Positions 1 through 8,491 of a stretch of 64,000 nt of DNA are shown one piece after another. Numbering within the stretch: position 1 is the stretch's first letter; every line of letters starts with the position of its first letter. Origin of the DNA: Paractinoplanes maris (GTDB lineage Bacteria; Actinomycetota; Actinomycetes; Mycobacteriales; Micromonosporaceae); assembly GCF_023544465.1 (NCBI RefSeq), contig NZ_JALPVL010000001.1, positions 930,001 to 994,000 on the forward strand, read 5' to 3'. The position numbers and the translations under genes are program-made. Under the pieces are notes generated by a model, which was not told the DNA's origin, searched no databases, and worked only from the letters and a program-made list of their open reading frames with translations.

Positions 1-50
1 GCGATCCCGCCCGGGCCGAGGATTCCCCAGCGAACCTTCTGTTCGGTCAT
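1..50 (-). CDS. Gfo/Idh/MocA-family oxidoreductase, N-terminal fragment
   Basis: Only the first 16 codons lie in the window; the gene continues off the left edge. They read M-T-E-Q-K-V-R-W-G-I-L-G-P-G-G-I, the first beta strand and glycine-rich turn (GxGGI) of a Rossmann NAD(P)-binding fold. The RWGILGPGGI form is typical of the N terminus of Gfo/Idh/MocA dehydrogenases, which act on sugars or inositols. The substrate cannot be inferred from so short a piece. The gene is divergent from the NUDIX gene. A TACCGT hexamer ends 7 nt before the ATG, so the mRNA may be leaderless. Confidence 0.7.
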   Translation of the reverse strand, partial: MTEQKVRWGILGPGGI

Positions 51-57
51 GATCGCT

Positions 58-63
58 ACGGTA
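58..63 (-). promoter_or_regulatory. -10 hexamer TACCGT, leaderless-type
   Basis: TACCGT ends 7 nt upstream of the ATG at 50, the spacing expected when transcription starts on the first base of the start codon. No Shine-Dalgarno sequence lies in between. Inferred from sequence alone. Confidence 0.4.
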
Positions 64-97
64 TCGTTTTGGCCCGCTCAGGTGTCAGGATCTGCAC

Positions 98-889
98 GTG
101 ACCGATTCGACGCCCGTGCGGCTTCCCCCGGCAATGGTCAAGAGGGCCCGCGAGTTCTCCGGGACCCCGGCGACGGTGCGCGACGCGGCCACGGTCGTGC
201 TTCTTCGCCCGTCGGGCGAGACCTTCGAGCTGTACGTGTTGCGGCGCGCGGCCACGATGGCCTTCGGCGGCCTGTACGCCTTCCCCGGTGGCGGCGTCGA
301 CCCGACCGACCGCCCCGAGACCATCCGCACCGACTGGCCGGCTCGTCTCGGCGTCCCGCCCGAGCGGGCCCACGCCGTCGTCGGTGCCGCCGTGCGGGAG
401 CTCTTCGAGGAGACCGGTGTCCTGCTGGCCGGCCCGGTCGAGCAGCCCGACCGCACGCTGGCCGACGTCGGCACCGCCGAGTGGGAGGCCGACCGGGCCG
501 CCGTCGCCGCCCGCGAGCTCACCCTGACCGATCTGCTGGCCCGCCGGGGCCTGCGGCTGCGCGACGATCTGCTCTTCGCCTGGGCCCGCTGGATCACCCC
601 GGAGTTCGAGCCCAAGCGGTACGACACCTGGTTCTTCGTCTCGCTGCTGCCCGAGGGTCAGGTGGCCCGGGACGTCTCCGGCGAGGCGACCGAGGCCACC
701 TGGACCGCGCCGGGCGCCACCTCGGGCCTGGCCATGCTGCCGCCCACCCGCCGGACGGTGGACTCCCTCACGGCGTACCGCGAAATGGCCGAGGTCATCG
801 CGGCCGCGAGCCGCCGCGACGCCGCAACCCCGGTCACGCCGCGCGTCGAACTGACCGACGACGGCGGCGCCCTGCTGCACCTTTCCTGA
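98..889 (+). CDS. NUDIX hydrolase
   Basis: A 263-residue protein starting at GTG. It is predicted to cleave a nucleoside diphosphate linked to another moiety; the substrate is unknown. The N-terminal half has the beta-sheet entry VVLLRPSGETFELYVLRR, then FPGGGVD. The Nudix helix follows as AAVRELFEETGVLL, containing the REx2EE metal-binding core. Between the FPGGG turn and the helix is an insertion of about 30 residues, as in larger NUDIX proteins of the NUDT7/NUDT19 (CoA pyrophosphatase-like) type. The gene is alone on its strand, divergent from the oxidoreductase and convergent with pstB. The family is secure; the substrate is not. Confidence 0.85.
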   Translation: MTDSTPVRLPPAMVKRAREFSGTPATVRDAATVVLLRPSGETFELYVLRRAATMAFGGLYAFPGGGVDPTDRPETIRTDWPARLGVPPERAHAVVGAAVRELFEETGVLLAGPVEQPDRTLADVGTAEWEADRAAVAARELTLTDLLARRGLRLRDDLLFAWARWITPEFEPKRYDTWFFVSLLPEGQVARDVSGEATEATWTAPGATSGLAMLPPTRRTVDSLTAYREMAEVIAAASRRDAATPVTPRVELTDDGGALLHLS

Positions 890-921
890 CGCCCAGCAGA
901 ACGCCGCATCAACTTGCCCAC

Positions 922-942
922 CCCGCCCGACCAGGGGGCGGG
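922..942. terminator. Possible bidirectional terminator hairpin
   Basis: A CCCGCCC arm pairs with GGGCGGG across a 7-nt loop, between the convergent NUDIX gene and pstB. There is no T-tract, as is common in high-GC actinobacteria, so this is only a candidate. Confidence 0.35.
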
Positions 943-1016
943 CCCGAGACTACGCGTCGCCGGCCGGCGGAAACGGGTTATCCACAGGCCCTGGCGCGTG
1001 ATCCCGCGGACAATCT

Positions 1017-1793
1017 CTAGCCGAATCGACCGGTGATGTAGTCCTCGGTCTTCTTCTCGGTCGGGTTGCTGAAGATCTTCTGGGTGTCGTCGTACTCGAT
1101 CAGGCGGCCGGGGTCGCCGGTCTTGTCGATCGAGAAGAACCCGGTCTTGTCGCTGACCCGGGCGGCCTGCTGCATGTTGTGCGTGACGATGATGATCGTG
1201 AAGCGGTCCTTCAGCTTGAACATCAGGTCCTCGATGGCCAGCGTCGAGATCGGGTCGAGGGCCGAGCAGGGCTCGTCCATCAGCACGACCTGCGGCTCGA
1301 CCGCGATGGTGCGGGCGATGCAGAGACGCTGCTGCTGACCACCGGAGAGACCGGCGCCGGGCCGGCCGAGCCGGTCCTTGACCTCGTTCCACAGGTTGGC
1401 CGATTTGAGCGACTGCTCGGCGGCGTCGTCCAGCAGCGACTTCTTCTTGACGCCGTTCAGCTTGAGGCCGGCCACCACGTTCTCGTAGATCGACATCGTC
1501 GGGAACGGGTTGGGGCGCTGGAACACCATGCCGATCAGGCGGCGCACGGCCGTGACGTCGACGTCCGGGTCGTAGATGTTCTGCTCGTCGATCCGGAGCG
1601 AGCCCTCGATGCGGGCGTTGGGCAGCACCTCGTGCATGCGGTTGATCGACCGCAGGAAGGTCGACTTGCCACAGCCCGACGGGCCGATCAGAGCGGTGAT
1701 GGTCTTGGGCTCGACCACCATCGACACGCTGTCGATGGCCTTGAACGAGCCGTAGTAGGAGGAGACGTTGCTCGCCTCGATGCGCTTGGCCAT
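1017..1793 (-). CDS. pstB: Phosphate ABC transporter ATP-binding protein PstB
   Basis: The cytoplasmic ATPase of the high-affinity phosphate importer, 258 residues, the normal length for PstB. Walker A is GPSGCGKST at about residues 37-45, the Q-loop lies in FQRPNPFP, the signature LSGGQQQR is at 149-156 and Walker B VVLMDEP at 169-175. The C terminus ([14 protein letters not shown]) is the classic PstB ending. It is the last gene of the pstSCAB operon, 11 nt after pstA, with an AGAGG ribosome-binding site ahead of the ATG. It is expected to follow the PHO box in front of pstS. Confidence 0.98.
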   Translation of the reverse strand: MAKRIEASNVSSYYGSFKAIDSVSMVVEPKTITALIGPSGCGKSTFLRSINRMHEVLPNARIEGSLRIDEQNIYDPDVDVTAVRRLIGMVFQRPNPFPTMSIYENVVAGLKLNGVKKKSLLDDAAEQSLKSANLWNEVKDRLGRPGAGLSGGQQQRLCIARTIAVEPQVVLMDEPCSALDPISTLAIEDLMFKLKDRFTIIIVTHNMQQAARVSDKTGFFSIDKTGDPGRLIEYDDTQKIFSNPTEKKTEDYITGRFG

Positions 1794-1804
1794 GGGGGTT
1801 ACCT

Positions 1805-2890
1805 CTACTTCGACAGACTGTTGCGACGGGCGAGCAACTTGGCGGCGACCGTCAGGACGAGCACGATCGCGACCAGGGTCAGCGCGGCCGTCCAGGCGCG
1901 CGCCGGGGCGTACCGCGAGGCGTCACCGGCCTGCTGGTACACGAAGAGCGACAGGGACTGCTGACCGCCGGCGAACGGGTCGAAGTTGATCGCCGCGGCG
2001 CCACCGGCCACCAGCAGCACCGGTGCGGTCTCGCCGGCCGCGCGGGCGACGGCGAGCATGACGCCGGTGACGATGCCGGGCAGGGCGGTGGGGACGACGA
2101 CCTTGAGGATCGTCTTCCACTGGGGCACCCCGAGCGCGTACGCGCCCTCGCGCAGCGGCCCGGGAACCAGGCGCAACATCTCTTCCGTGGAGCGCACGAT
2201 CGTCGGCAGCATCAGCACGGTCAGCGCCAGCGAGGCGGCGAAACCGGAGAACCGCGGCGTCCCGTTGTTGAACCACGGGCTGACGATCAGCACCCAGAAC
2301 GAGAGGATGAACAGACCGGCGACGATGGACGGGATGCCCGTCATGACGTCGACGAAGAAGCGGACGGTGGTGGCGAACTTGCCCCGGCCGTACTCGACCA
2401 GATAGATCGCGCCGAGCACACCGAGCGGCACGGCCATCAGCGTGGCGATGCCGACCTGCTCCAAGGTGCCGATGATGGCGTGGTAGGCGCCGCCGTCGGG
2501 GTCCCGGGCGCCGATGTTGTTCATCGACGAGCCGAAGAAGTCGCCGTCGAGGCGCCCGACGCCCTTGGAGATCAGCGTCCACACCACCGACGCGAGCGGC
2601 AGGATGGCCAGCACGCAGGCGGCGTAGATGAGCGTCTTCCACATGCGGTCGCGCGCGGCCCGGCGGCCCTCGATGCGGCCGGCCACGATCTGAAGACCCA
2701 CCAGATAGAACACGACGCCGAGAACGACACCGAGCACGTAGTTGCCGATGCCGAAGCCGTACGCCACGGCCATGCCGACGACGAGCGCGGCCACGGCGAT
2801 GCCGATGTTCAAGCCCGGGTGGAGCTTCTGAGATCGAATGTTGTCCGGCGTCATGACGACGCCGGCGGACTCACGTTCAAGAAGGCTCAT
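1805..2890 (-). CDS. pstA: Phosphate ABC transporter permease PstA
   Basis: The second membrane subunit of the phosphate importer, 361 residues. About eight hydrophobic helices are visible: two or three N-terminal helices beyond the usual PstA core, then the binding-protein-dependent permease domain with the EAA-type loop ([21 protein letters not shown]). The ATG at 2890 is chosen because AGGGGAG lies about 7 nt upstream and because the codon overlaps the stop of the preceding mini-cistron as ATGA. The frame stays open upstream through the 74-bp repeats to about 3073, but that extension is Arg-rich, repeat-encoded and would run over the pstC stop, so it is probably not translated as PstA. Confidence 0.95.
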   Translation of the reverse strand: MSLLERESAGVVMTPDNIRSQKLHPGLNIGIAVAALVVGMAVAYGFGIGNYVLGVVLGVVFYLVGLQIVAGRIEGRRAARDRMWKTLIYAACVLAILPLASVVWTLISKGVGRLDGDFFGSSMNNIGARDPDGGAYHAIIGTLEQVGIATLMAVPLGVLGAIYLVEYGRGKFATTVRFFVDVMTGIPSIVAGLFILSFWVLIVSPWFNNGTPRFSGFAASLALTVLMLPTIVRSTEEMLRLVPGPLREGAYALGVPQWKTILKVVVPTALPGIVTGVMLAVARAAGETAPVLLVAGGAAAINFDPFAGGQQSLSLFVYQQAGDASRYAPARAWTAALTLVAIVLVLTVAAKLLARRNSLSK

Positions 2891-3066
2891 GCTGGGCTCC
2901 CCTGGGACATGCGCTCCTGGCCCTCGCCTGCGAGGCCGTCCATAGGTGCGGCTGAGTGCCGCTCGGTGCAGTCGCTCATGCTGTGCTTTCGAGGCATGCG
3001 CTCCTGGCCCTCGCCTGCGAGGCCGTCCATAGGTGCGGCTGAGTGCCGCTCGGTGCAGTCGCTCAT
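2887..3066 (-). CDS. 59-codon mini-cistron made of a duplicated repeat, between pstC and pstA
   Basis: A small open frame of 59 codons, too short to be recognised by family. It consists of a 24-residue unit beginning MSDCTERHSAAP and ending GEGQERM, a five-residue spacer, the same 24-residue unit again, then six residues and TGA. The ATG overlaps the pstC stop (ATGA at 3063-3066) and the TGA overlaps the pstA ATG (ATGA at 2887-2890), so a ribosome could pass through pstC, this frame and pstA without leaving the mRNA. The two units are identical at the DNA level, so selection on the peptide cannot be judged from this copy. It may be a translation coupler, a real small protein, or a frame that is merely open in a spreading repeat. 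Related DNA occurs at 41591-41645. Confidence 0.5.
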   Translation of the reverse strand: MSDCTERHSAAPMDGLAGEGQERMPRKHSMSDCTERHSAAPMDGLAGEGQERMSQGSPA

Positions 3067-3068
3067 GC
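2908..3068 (-). repeat. Two identical 74-bp direct repeats (2908-2981 and 2995-3068)
   Basis: The 74-bp copies match base for base and are separated by 13 bp, giving an 87-bp period, which is 29 codons. On the minus strand each begins GCATGAGCGACTGCACCG and ends CGAGGGCCAGGAGCGCATG. Internal hairpins are possible: GCGGC-ACTCA-GCCGC and CCTCGC-AG-GCGAGG. A diverged copy with the same ends but a shorter middle lies at 41591-41645 in another operon, so this is a dispersed family rather than a local duplication of pst sequence. Confidence 0.95.
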
Positions 3069-4133
3069 CGCACTGTCCCGGAACTCGCGCCGACGGTAGA
3101 TGATCGCCCGGGCTGCCATGTTGACCACCAGGGTGATCGCGAAGAGCACGAGGCCGGAGGCGATCAGGGCGCCGCGGCCCGTCTCGTTGGCCTCGCCGAA
3201 GGAGTTGGCGATGTTGGCGGCGATCGAGTTACCGCCGTTCTCGATGATGTTGAACGAGATGTTGAAGACCACACCCAGCGTCAGGGCCAGGGCGATCGTC
3301 TCGCCGAGGGCGCGGCCGAGACCGAGCATCACGGCGGCGATCACACCGGGCTTGCCGTAGGGCAGGACCGCGGTGCGGACCATCTCCCACTTGGTGGCGC
3401 CGAGGGCGAGCGCGGCCTCCTCGTTCATGCCCGGGGTCTGCATGAAGACCTCCCGCGACAGCGAGGTCACGATCGGCAGCACCATGATCGCGAGCACCAG
3501 GCTGCCGAGCAGGACCGAGCGGCCGAACGGGCCGTCGCCACCGAAGATCGGGATCCAGCTGAAGTATTCGTTGAGCCACAGGGAGAAGTTGCGGACCGGC
3601 TCCAGGAAGACGTCCCGGCCCCAGAGGCCGAAGACGACGCTGGGCACGGCGGCCAGCAGGTCGATCACGAAGCCGAGCGGGGTGGCCAGCCGCTTGGGGG
3701 CGTAGTGCGAGAGGAACAGCGCGATGCCGAGAGCGATCGGCACCGCCACGAGCAACGCGATGATCGAGGTCAGCACGGTGCCGAAGGCGAGGACCGCGAT
3801 ACCGAACTTCGGCTCGGTGTCGTTCGGGAACCACGACTTGTAGGTCAGGAAGTTCTCGGTGTCGGCATTGATCGCCGGCACGGCCTTGGAGATCAGGAAG
3901 ACCGCGATGGCGACGATGATGACCAGCACCATCGCGCCCGCCGCCACGGAGAGGCCCTTGAAGCCGGCCTCCATGCCGAACCGGGTCTTCTTGGGCAGGG
4001 CGCCCCCGCCGCCGAATGGGGGTTCTTCGTAGCTCCTCGGAGAAACACCGGTGCCGGCGCCCCGGGCATGACGTCCAGTCACACCCAGGTCGCCGGCGGT
4101 GGCGTTCTCCGAGCGGGAGGGGTTGTCACCCAT
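3063..4133 (-). CDS. pstC: Phosphate ABC transporter permease PstC
   Basis: The first membrane subunit of the phosphate importer, 356 residues. After a polar, probably cytoplasmic N-terminal stretch of about 50 residues come six or more hydrophobic helices. The PstC-typical FGLWGRDVFLEP and the EAA-like loop (MNEEAALALGATKWEMVRTAVLPYGKPG) are clear. It follows pstS by 38 nt in the same direction. Its TGA overlaps the ATG of the repeat-derived mini-cistron that precedes pstA. The start is the ATG at 4133; no strong ribosome-binding site is visible. Confidence 0.97.
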   Translation of the reverse strand: MGDNPSRSENATAGDLGVTGRHARGAGTGVSPRSYEEPPFGGGGALPKKTRFGMEAGFKGLSVAAGAMVLVIIVAIAVFLISKAVPAINADTENFLTYKSWFPNDTEPKFGIAVLAFGTVLTSIIALLVAVPIALGIALFLSHYAPKRLATPLGFVIDLLAAVPSVVFGLWGRDVFLEPVRNFSLWLNEYFSWIPIFGGDGPFGRSVLLGSLVLAIMVLPIVTSLSREVFMQTPGMNEEAALALGATKWEMVRTAVLPYGKPGVIAAVMLGLGRALGETIALALTLGVVFNISFNIIENGGNSIAANIANSFGEANETGRGALIASGLVLFAITLVVNMAARAIIYRRREFRDSAA

Positions 4134-4171
4134 CTGCTCGCTCGCTGTCGTCTCGGAGGGATTCAGTCAGT

Positions 4172-5269
4172 TCAGGAGATCGAGGCGACCGCGGTCTCGA
4201 CCTTGCCGCGGATGGTCTCCGGCAGCGGGGCGTAGCCCAGGTCGTTCAGCGCCGTCTGACCACCGGTGCTGGAGGTGTAGGTGAAGAAGGCCTTGAGCTC
4301 CTTGGCCTTCGGGCTGCCCTTGCTGCAGACGATCTCGTACGTGGTCAGGACGATCGGGTACGCGCCGGCGGTCTTGGCGGTGTAGTCGATGCTGAGCTTC
4401 AGGTCGTTGCCGGTGCCCTCGATCTTGGCGCCCTCGATGCCCTTGCCGGCGCTCTCACCGGTCAGCTCGGTGTACTCACCGGCACCGTTCTTGATCTTGG
4501 CCTTCTGCAGGTCCTGGTTCTCGGCGTACGACAGCTCGACGTAGGAGATGGCGCCCGGGGTGCTCTTGACCGCGGTGGCCACACCGTCTGACTTGGCCGC
4601 GCCGGTGCCGCCCTTGGCCTTCCACGCCTTGGCGTGGTCGTACTTCCACTCGGCCTCGGCGGCCTTGCTCAGGTACTTGGTGAAGTTGTCGGTGGTGCCC
4701 GACTCGTCCGAGCGGTGCACGGCCGTGATGGGCGAGTCCGGGAGCTTGGCGCCGGAGTTCTGCGCCGCGATCGCCGGGTCGTTCCACTTGGTGATCTGGC
4801 TGTCGAAGATCTTGGCCAGGGTCGGCGCGTCGAGCTGGAGGTTCTCGACACCCTCGGCGTTGTAGACGACCGCGATCGGGCCGACGACCATCGGGAGGTT
4901 GAGCGCGGCGCCACCGGGGCACTTGGCGTCGGCCTGCGGCTGCTCCTCCTCCTTGAGGGCGGAGTCGGAACCGGCGAAGTCGGCGGTGCCGGCGATGAAC
5001 GCCTGGATACCGGCGCCCGAGGCGGTGCCCTGGTAGTCGATCTTGGCGTCGGCGCACTGACCCTGGTAGGTCTTGATCCACTCGTCCATGGCGTTCTTCT
5101 GCGCCGACGAACCCTGGGCAGTCAGGCTGCCGGCGACACAGTTGCCGGACGCGGCGGAAGCGTCACTTCCACCCTCCGGCGATTCGTTGTCCGAGCCGCA
5201 CGCGGCGAGCGCGAGCGTCGCAGTCAGAGCAATGCCGGCTGCGAGGTAACCGGACCGCTGGAGCTTCAC
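4172..5269 (-). CDS. pstS: Phosphate-binding lipoprotein PstS
   Basis: Extracytoplasmic phosphate receptor, 365 residues from the chosen start. The N terminus is a lipoprotein signal: charged KLQRSGY, a hydrophobic core, and the lipobox LAACGS, so the mature protein is lipid-anchored at Cys. PstS phosphate-loop residues are visible in GSSAQKNAMDEW, GSDSALKEEE and HRSDESGTTDNFTKYL. The GTG at 5269 is preferred because GAAGGGA lies 6-8 nt upstream and the signal peptide follows at once; an in-frame ATG at 5293 would add eight residues. First gene of pstSCAB, with a PHO box about 90 nt upstream. Confidence 0.97.
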   Translation of the reverse strand: MKLQRSGYLAAGIALTATLALAACGSDNESPEGGSDASAASGNCVAGSLTAQGSSAQKNAMDEWIKTYQGQCADAKIDYQGTASGAGIQAFIAGTADFAGSDSALKEEEQPQADAKCPGGAALNLPMVVGPIAVVYNAEGVENLQLDAPTLAKIFDSQITKWNDPAIAAQNSGAKLPDSPITAVHRSDESGTTDNFTKYLSKAAEAEWKYDHAKAWKAKGGTGAAKSDGVATAVKSTPGAISYVELSYAENQDLQKAKIKNGAGEYTELTGESAGKGIEGAKIEGTGNDLKLSIDYTAKTAGAYPIVLTTYEIVCSKGSPKAKELKAFFTYTSSTGGQTALNDLGYAPLPETIRGKVETAVASIS

Positions 5270-5350
5270 AATTTTCCCTTCGGTGGGGTGCACGCCGGCG
5301 TCGCACCGGCATCACCGAAGCTAAGAGCGCGAGGTAGCCGGTTAACCGGG

Positions 5351-5372
5351 GCCAAATGAACGCGCGGTGAAC
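5351..5372 (-). promoter_or_regulatory. PHO box (two 11-nt direct repeats) upstream of pstS
   Basis: Reading the minus strand, GTTCACCGCGC is followed directly by GTTCATTTGGC. These are two adjacent 11-nt units with the conserved GTTCA core of the PhoP operator described in Streptomyces. The position, about 90 nt before the pstS start, fits activation by PhoP under phosphate limitation. The sensor-regulator pair itself is not in the window. Confidence 0.75.
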
Positions 5373-5549
5373 ACGTCGACGCCCCCATATGACCTTCCCC
5401 TGAGGGCGAGTTGTCCGTTGCGTGAACTGAGTGACCAGGGACCGACATGTCCGGTTTATCGGGACGGAGGTTACCGCCCTGAGACACGGGCTTGTCCTGG
5501 TTGTTACTCAAGAGGTTCGCGCGCTGTGGCGACCGCCACTTACCTGGGA

Positions 5550-6431
5550 TTATGCGCGGAAGTAGGAGATGTCCGTCTTGAAAATGTCGAATCCGAGCCG
5601 GCGGTAGAGGGCAACGGCGGCCGCGTTGGACTCGTCGACATAGAGATTCGAGACGGTCAGGCCCAGCCCGGCCAGGTGACGCAGGCCGGCCACGCTCAGC
5701 GCCGCCCCCAGGCCCCGCCGGTGGCCGGCCGGGTCGACACCCAGCACGTAGATCTCGCCGATCGCCGGGTCGACCCCGGACGCCGGGTGCACCTTGGTCC
5801 AGTGGAAGCCCAGCAGGGTGTCCTCGATGTCGACGGCCAGCAGGAAGCCGGCCGGATCGAACCATGGCTCGGCCTCGCGCAACCGCAGATCGTCCTCGGT
5901 CCAGCGACCCTGCTCGGGGTGGTGGGCGAAGGCCCGGGAGTTGACGCCCAGCCAGGCCTGCTCGTCGTGGCCGGGGCGGAAGCTGCGCAGGGTGACGCCG
6001 GGCGGCAGCGGGATGTCGGGCAGGGGCTCGGTGAGCGGGCGGCGCATCTGCCACAGGACACGGACGCGCTCGAAGCCGTTCTTCTCGGCGAACGCCCGGG
6101 CACCGGGCTCGTCGCCGTGCGCCCAGAAGCGCAGCGGGCCACCGCCGGCCGCGGCCAGCAAGGCGGTGCCGTGCCCGTGGCGGCGCGAGGACGGGTGCAC
6201 GAACAGCTCGCCCGAGCCGTCGTGCTCGAGATAGGCGTACCCGGACAGGTGGTCACCGGTGTAGGACAGAAAATGCGTGTGCGCGGCCGGGTCACCCCCG
6301 CCGCGCACACGCAGCACAACGTCTTCAGACAATGGGTAGACGCCGTCGGCCTGCTCGGCGGCGGCGGCCAACGCGAGCACGTCGGCCGCCTGAGCAGCAC
6401 TCAACCGGTCAAGAGAGCGGACGGTCGTCAT
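5550..6431 (-). CDS. mshD: Mycothiol synthase MshD
   Basis: 293 residues, the usual length. It acetylates Cys-GlcN-Ins with acetyl-CoA, the last step in making mycothiol, the actinobacterial glutathione substitute. Two GNAT domains in tandem are seen: the first has SSRRHGHGTALLAAA as acetyl-CoA loop, the second has GVDPAGHRRGLGAAL followed by LYVDESNAAAVALYRRLGFD. The tandem layout and the C terminus are typical of MshD. It lies between pst and glnR, an arrangement I also recall from Streptomyces. TAGTGT ends 7 nt before the ATG, suggesting a leaderless mRNA even though glnR lies only 10 nt upstream in the same direction. Confidence 0.95.
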   Translation of the reverse strand: MTTVRSLDRLSAAQAADVLALAAAAEQADGVYPLSEDVVLRVRGGGDPAAHTHFLSYTGDHLSGYAYLEHDGSGELFVHPSSRRHGHGTALLAAAGGGPLRFWAHGDEPGARAFAEKNGFERVRVLWQMRRPLTEPLPDIPLPPGVTLRSFRPGHDEQAWLGVNSRAFAHHPEQGRWTEDDLRLREAEPWFDPAGFLLAVDIEDTLLGFHWTKVHPASGVDPAIGEIYVLGVDPAGHRRGLGAALSVAGLRHLAGLGLTVSNLYVDESNAAAVALYRRLGFDIFKTDISYFRA

Positions 6432-6438
6432 GCCACCG

Positions 6439-6444
6439 ACACTA
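6439..6444 (-). promoter_or_regulatory. -10 hexamer TAGTGT before mshD, leaderless-type
   Basis: The hexamer ends 7 nt before the mshD ATG and overlaps the 3' end of glnR. It would give mshD its own leaderless transcript. Sequence inference only. Confidence 0.4.
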
Positions 6445-7158
6445 GACCGGAAGCGAGACCGGCTCGTTGTCGGGCAGCTGGCGGCCGGACGGCGGGGTCA
6501 CGAACTTGTAGCCCACCTGGCGCACCGTGCCGATCATCGACTCGTACTCCGAGCCGAGCTTGGCGCGCAGCCGGCGGACGTGCACGTCGACCGTGCGGGT
6601 GCCGCCGAAGTAGTCGTAGCCCCAGACCTCGCGCAGCAGCTGGTCGCGGGTGAAGACCCGGCCCGGGTGCTGGGCCAGGAACTTGAGCAGCTCGAACTCC
6701 TTGTAGGTGAGGTCGAGCGGGCGGCCCTTGAGCTTCGCCGCGTAGGTGTCGGGGTCGATGTTGAGCTCCCCGGCGCGGATCGAACCACCGGCACCGGCGG
6801 TCGCGTTGCTCAGGCGGCCGACGGCCAGGCGCAGCCGGGCCTCGACCTCGGCCGGGCCGGCGCTGGCCAGGATGAAGTCGTCGACTCCCCAGTCGGCGTT
6901 GAGCGCGATCAGGCCGGCCTCGGTGACGACCGCCATGAGCGGGACGCCGATGCCGGTCGCGTGCAGCATGCGGCACGTGGCGCGGGCCTCGGAGAGCTCG
7001 GAGCGGGCGTCGACCAGCACAGCGTCGGGGCTGGGCCCGGACACCAGAGTGCGGACGTCGCGGGGGGCGGTGCGTACGGAGTGGGGAAGCAGATCCAGCG
7101 CGGGCAATACGGCGGAAGTCTCGCCGGCCCGTGCGGTCACCAGCAGAAGGATTTCCAC
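6442..7158 (-). CDS. glnR: Nitrogen regulator GlnR (OmpR-type response regulator)
   Basis: 238 residues from the GTG at 7158, which has GGAGG 5 nt upstream. The N-terminal receiver domain is atypical: VLVDARSEL stands where a phosphorylated Asp pocket would be, as in GlnR proteins. The C-terminal winged helix is very well conserved ([59 protein letters not shown]). From memory the whole protein aligns closely with Streptomyces GlnR, including the VLPAL and ADWGVDD segments, and the pst-mshD-glnR neighbourhood agrees. It regulates ammonium assimilation genes. A frame to 7251 exists but is not needed. Confidence 0.9.
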   Translation of the reverse strand: MEILLLVTARAGETSAVLPALDLLPHSVRTAPRDVRTLVSGPSPDAVLVDARSELSEARATCRMLHATGIGVPLMAVVTEAGLIALNADWGVDDFILASAGPAEVEARLRLAVGRLSNATAGAGGSIRAGELNIDPDTYAAKLKGRPLDLTYKEFELLKFLAQHPGRVFTRDQLLREVWGYDYFGGTRTVDVHVRRLRAKLGSEYESMIGTVRQVGYKFVTPPSGRQLPDNEPVSLPV

Positions 7159-7435
7159 ACTCACCTCCGTCCTTGCGGCACGAGGCCGCTCGGGTGACTC
7201 GATGGCGTCACATCTCGGCGTCCGCCACCGGCGGACATTTCCCGGCGTCACCGACGGGTGGGCTGGGCTTACCTTAACCGATGCATCACCGAGAACGCCT
7301 CGATCGTTTGACTGAGTGATGTAGTGAACGCCCTTCCGGCGTACGAATGGCAGTTTCGTAACAGGCCTTTAACGCAGGGCCGGGGAATTGGGCCTTCGCG
7401 TGGGTTCTGGCACCATCCCAGGGGTGTTCCCCACC

Positions 7436-8422
7436 ATGCCGCAGGACGAGTCCTGGGACGCCGACGCCTCGCGCGAGATCGCCAGGGCCGGCGGCAAGCG
7501 TCCGCCGGCCGGTTCCCGGGACGACATCGACCCCGACGACAACACGACCGAGCCCGGCGAGGAGGACGATCTCGACCTCGACGAGCTCGAGGTCGTCCCG
7601 GTCCGCCGGGAGCTGTCGCTGGCCATCGCCGGTTTCGCCGGGCTGCTCGCGCTCGGCCTCGTGCTGGGTGCCCTGACCTCGGCGCCCGACTCCCGCCTGC
7701 CGTACGCGATCGTGCTCTTCGGGGTGCAGCTGCTCGCGCTGCTGGCCTGGGTGATGGCGCTGCACCCGCCGGCGCTGGCCACCACGGCCGGAGTCTGCGT
7801 GGCGGTCGCGCTGGTGGCCGACTATCTGGCCGTCACGAGTACGCGGGCCGCGTTGCTGCCACTGGTCTATGTGGCCCTGGGCGGCTTCGTCGCGGCGGTG
7901 CTCGGTCAGCTGGTGCGGGCCGACGACCGCAAGCGGGTCACCGACTCGTGGCGTACGACCCTGGTGATCGTGTCGGGCGTGGTGGCCTACGCGATCCCGA
8001 TCGTCCTCACCCGGCAGGAGCTGGGCACCCAGACGCTGACCGTCTGCGCCGTCGCCGCGGGTGTCGCGCTCGTGGTCGCCCGGGCCACCGACGCGATCTT
8101 CCCCAAGCCCCGGCTGGCCGCCCAGGTGCCGCGCGGGGCCACCGGGATCGTGCTCGGCGCGATGCTCGGCACGCTGGCCGCGGCCGCCCTGGGCAGCCGG
8201 CTGGTGCTGCCGTTCACCCCGGCCAAGGGTGCGATCGTGGGCCTGATCGCGGTGCTCATCGCGCACCTGGTCGACCTGGCGGTCAACTTCGGGCAGGCCG
8301 ACCGCCGGCTGGCCGGGGACGCGCCGACGTTCTGGGTGGCCCGGCACATGCAGGGGCCGCTGGGCGCTTTCGCCCTGCTCGCCCCGGCCACGTACGCCTT
8401 GAGCCATTGGTTCCTGGCCTGA
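7436..8422 (+). CDS. Conserved membrane protein of unknown function
   Basis: 328 residues from the ATG at 7436; a GTG at 7424 and a frame to 7388 are alternatives. The first ~60 residues are acidic and polar (DDIDPDDNTTEPGEEDD). The rest holds about eight hydrophobic helices in pairs, with a charged loop (RADDRKRVTDSWRTT) in the middle and a conserved-looking PKGAIVGLIAVLIAHLVDLAVN near the end. I do not recognise a named family. It is divergent from glnR across 277 bp, which contains a GTAAC-N6-TTAAC motif at 7358-7373 that vaguely resembles a GlnR half-box. The next gene follows by 69 nt. Confidence 0.8.
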   Translation: MPQDESWDADASREIARAGGKRPPAGSRDDIDPDDNTTEPGEEDDLDLDELEVVPVRRELSLAIAGFAGLLALGLVLGALTSAPDSRLPYAIVLFGVQLLALLAWVMALHPPALATTAGVCVAVALVADYLAVTSTRAALLPLVYVALGGFVAAVLGQLVRADDRKRVTDSWRTTLVIVSGVVAYAIPIVLTRQELGTQTLTVCAVAAGVALVVARATDAIFPKPRLAAQVPRGATGIVLGAMLGTLAAAALGSRLVLPFTPAKGAIVGLIAVLIAHLVDLAVNFGQADRRLAGDAPTFWVARHMQGPLGAFALLAPATYALSHWFLA

Positions 8423-8491
8423 CTGTTTCGCCGGGGCCTGGCCGGGGGCATGTACGGTTCTCGGCAGTTTCGGCTCTGGGAGAGGACGGCC

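Noticed and set aside
2890-3073. An extended PstA with about 60 more N-terminal residues
   Set aside because: The extension is encoded by the 74-bp repeats in another phase, is Arg/His-rich, and would overlap the pstC stop. The ATG at 2890 has its own ribosome-binding site and an ATGA junction.
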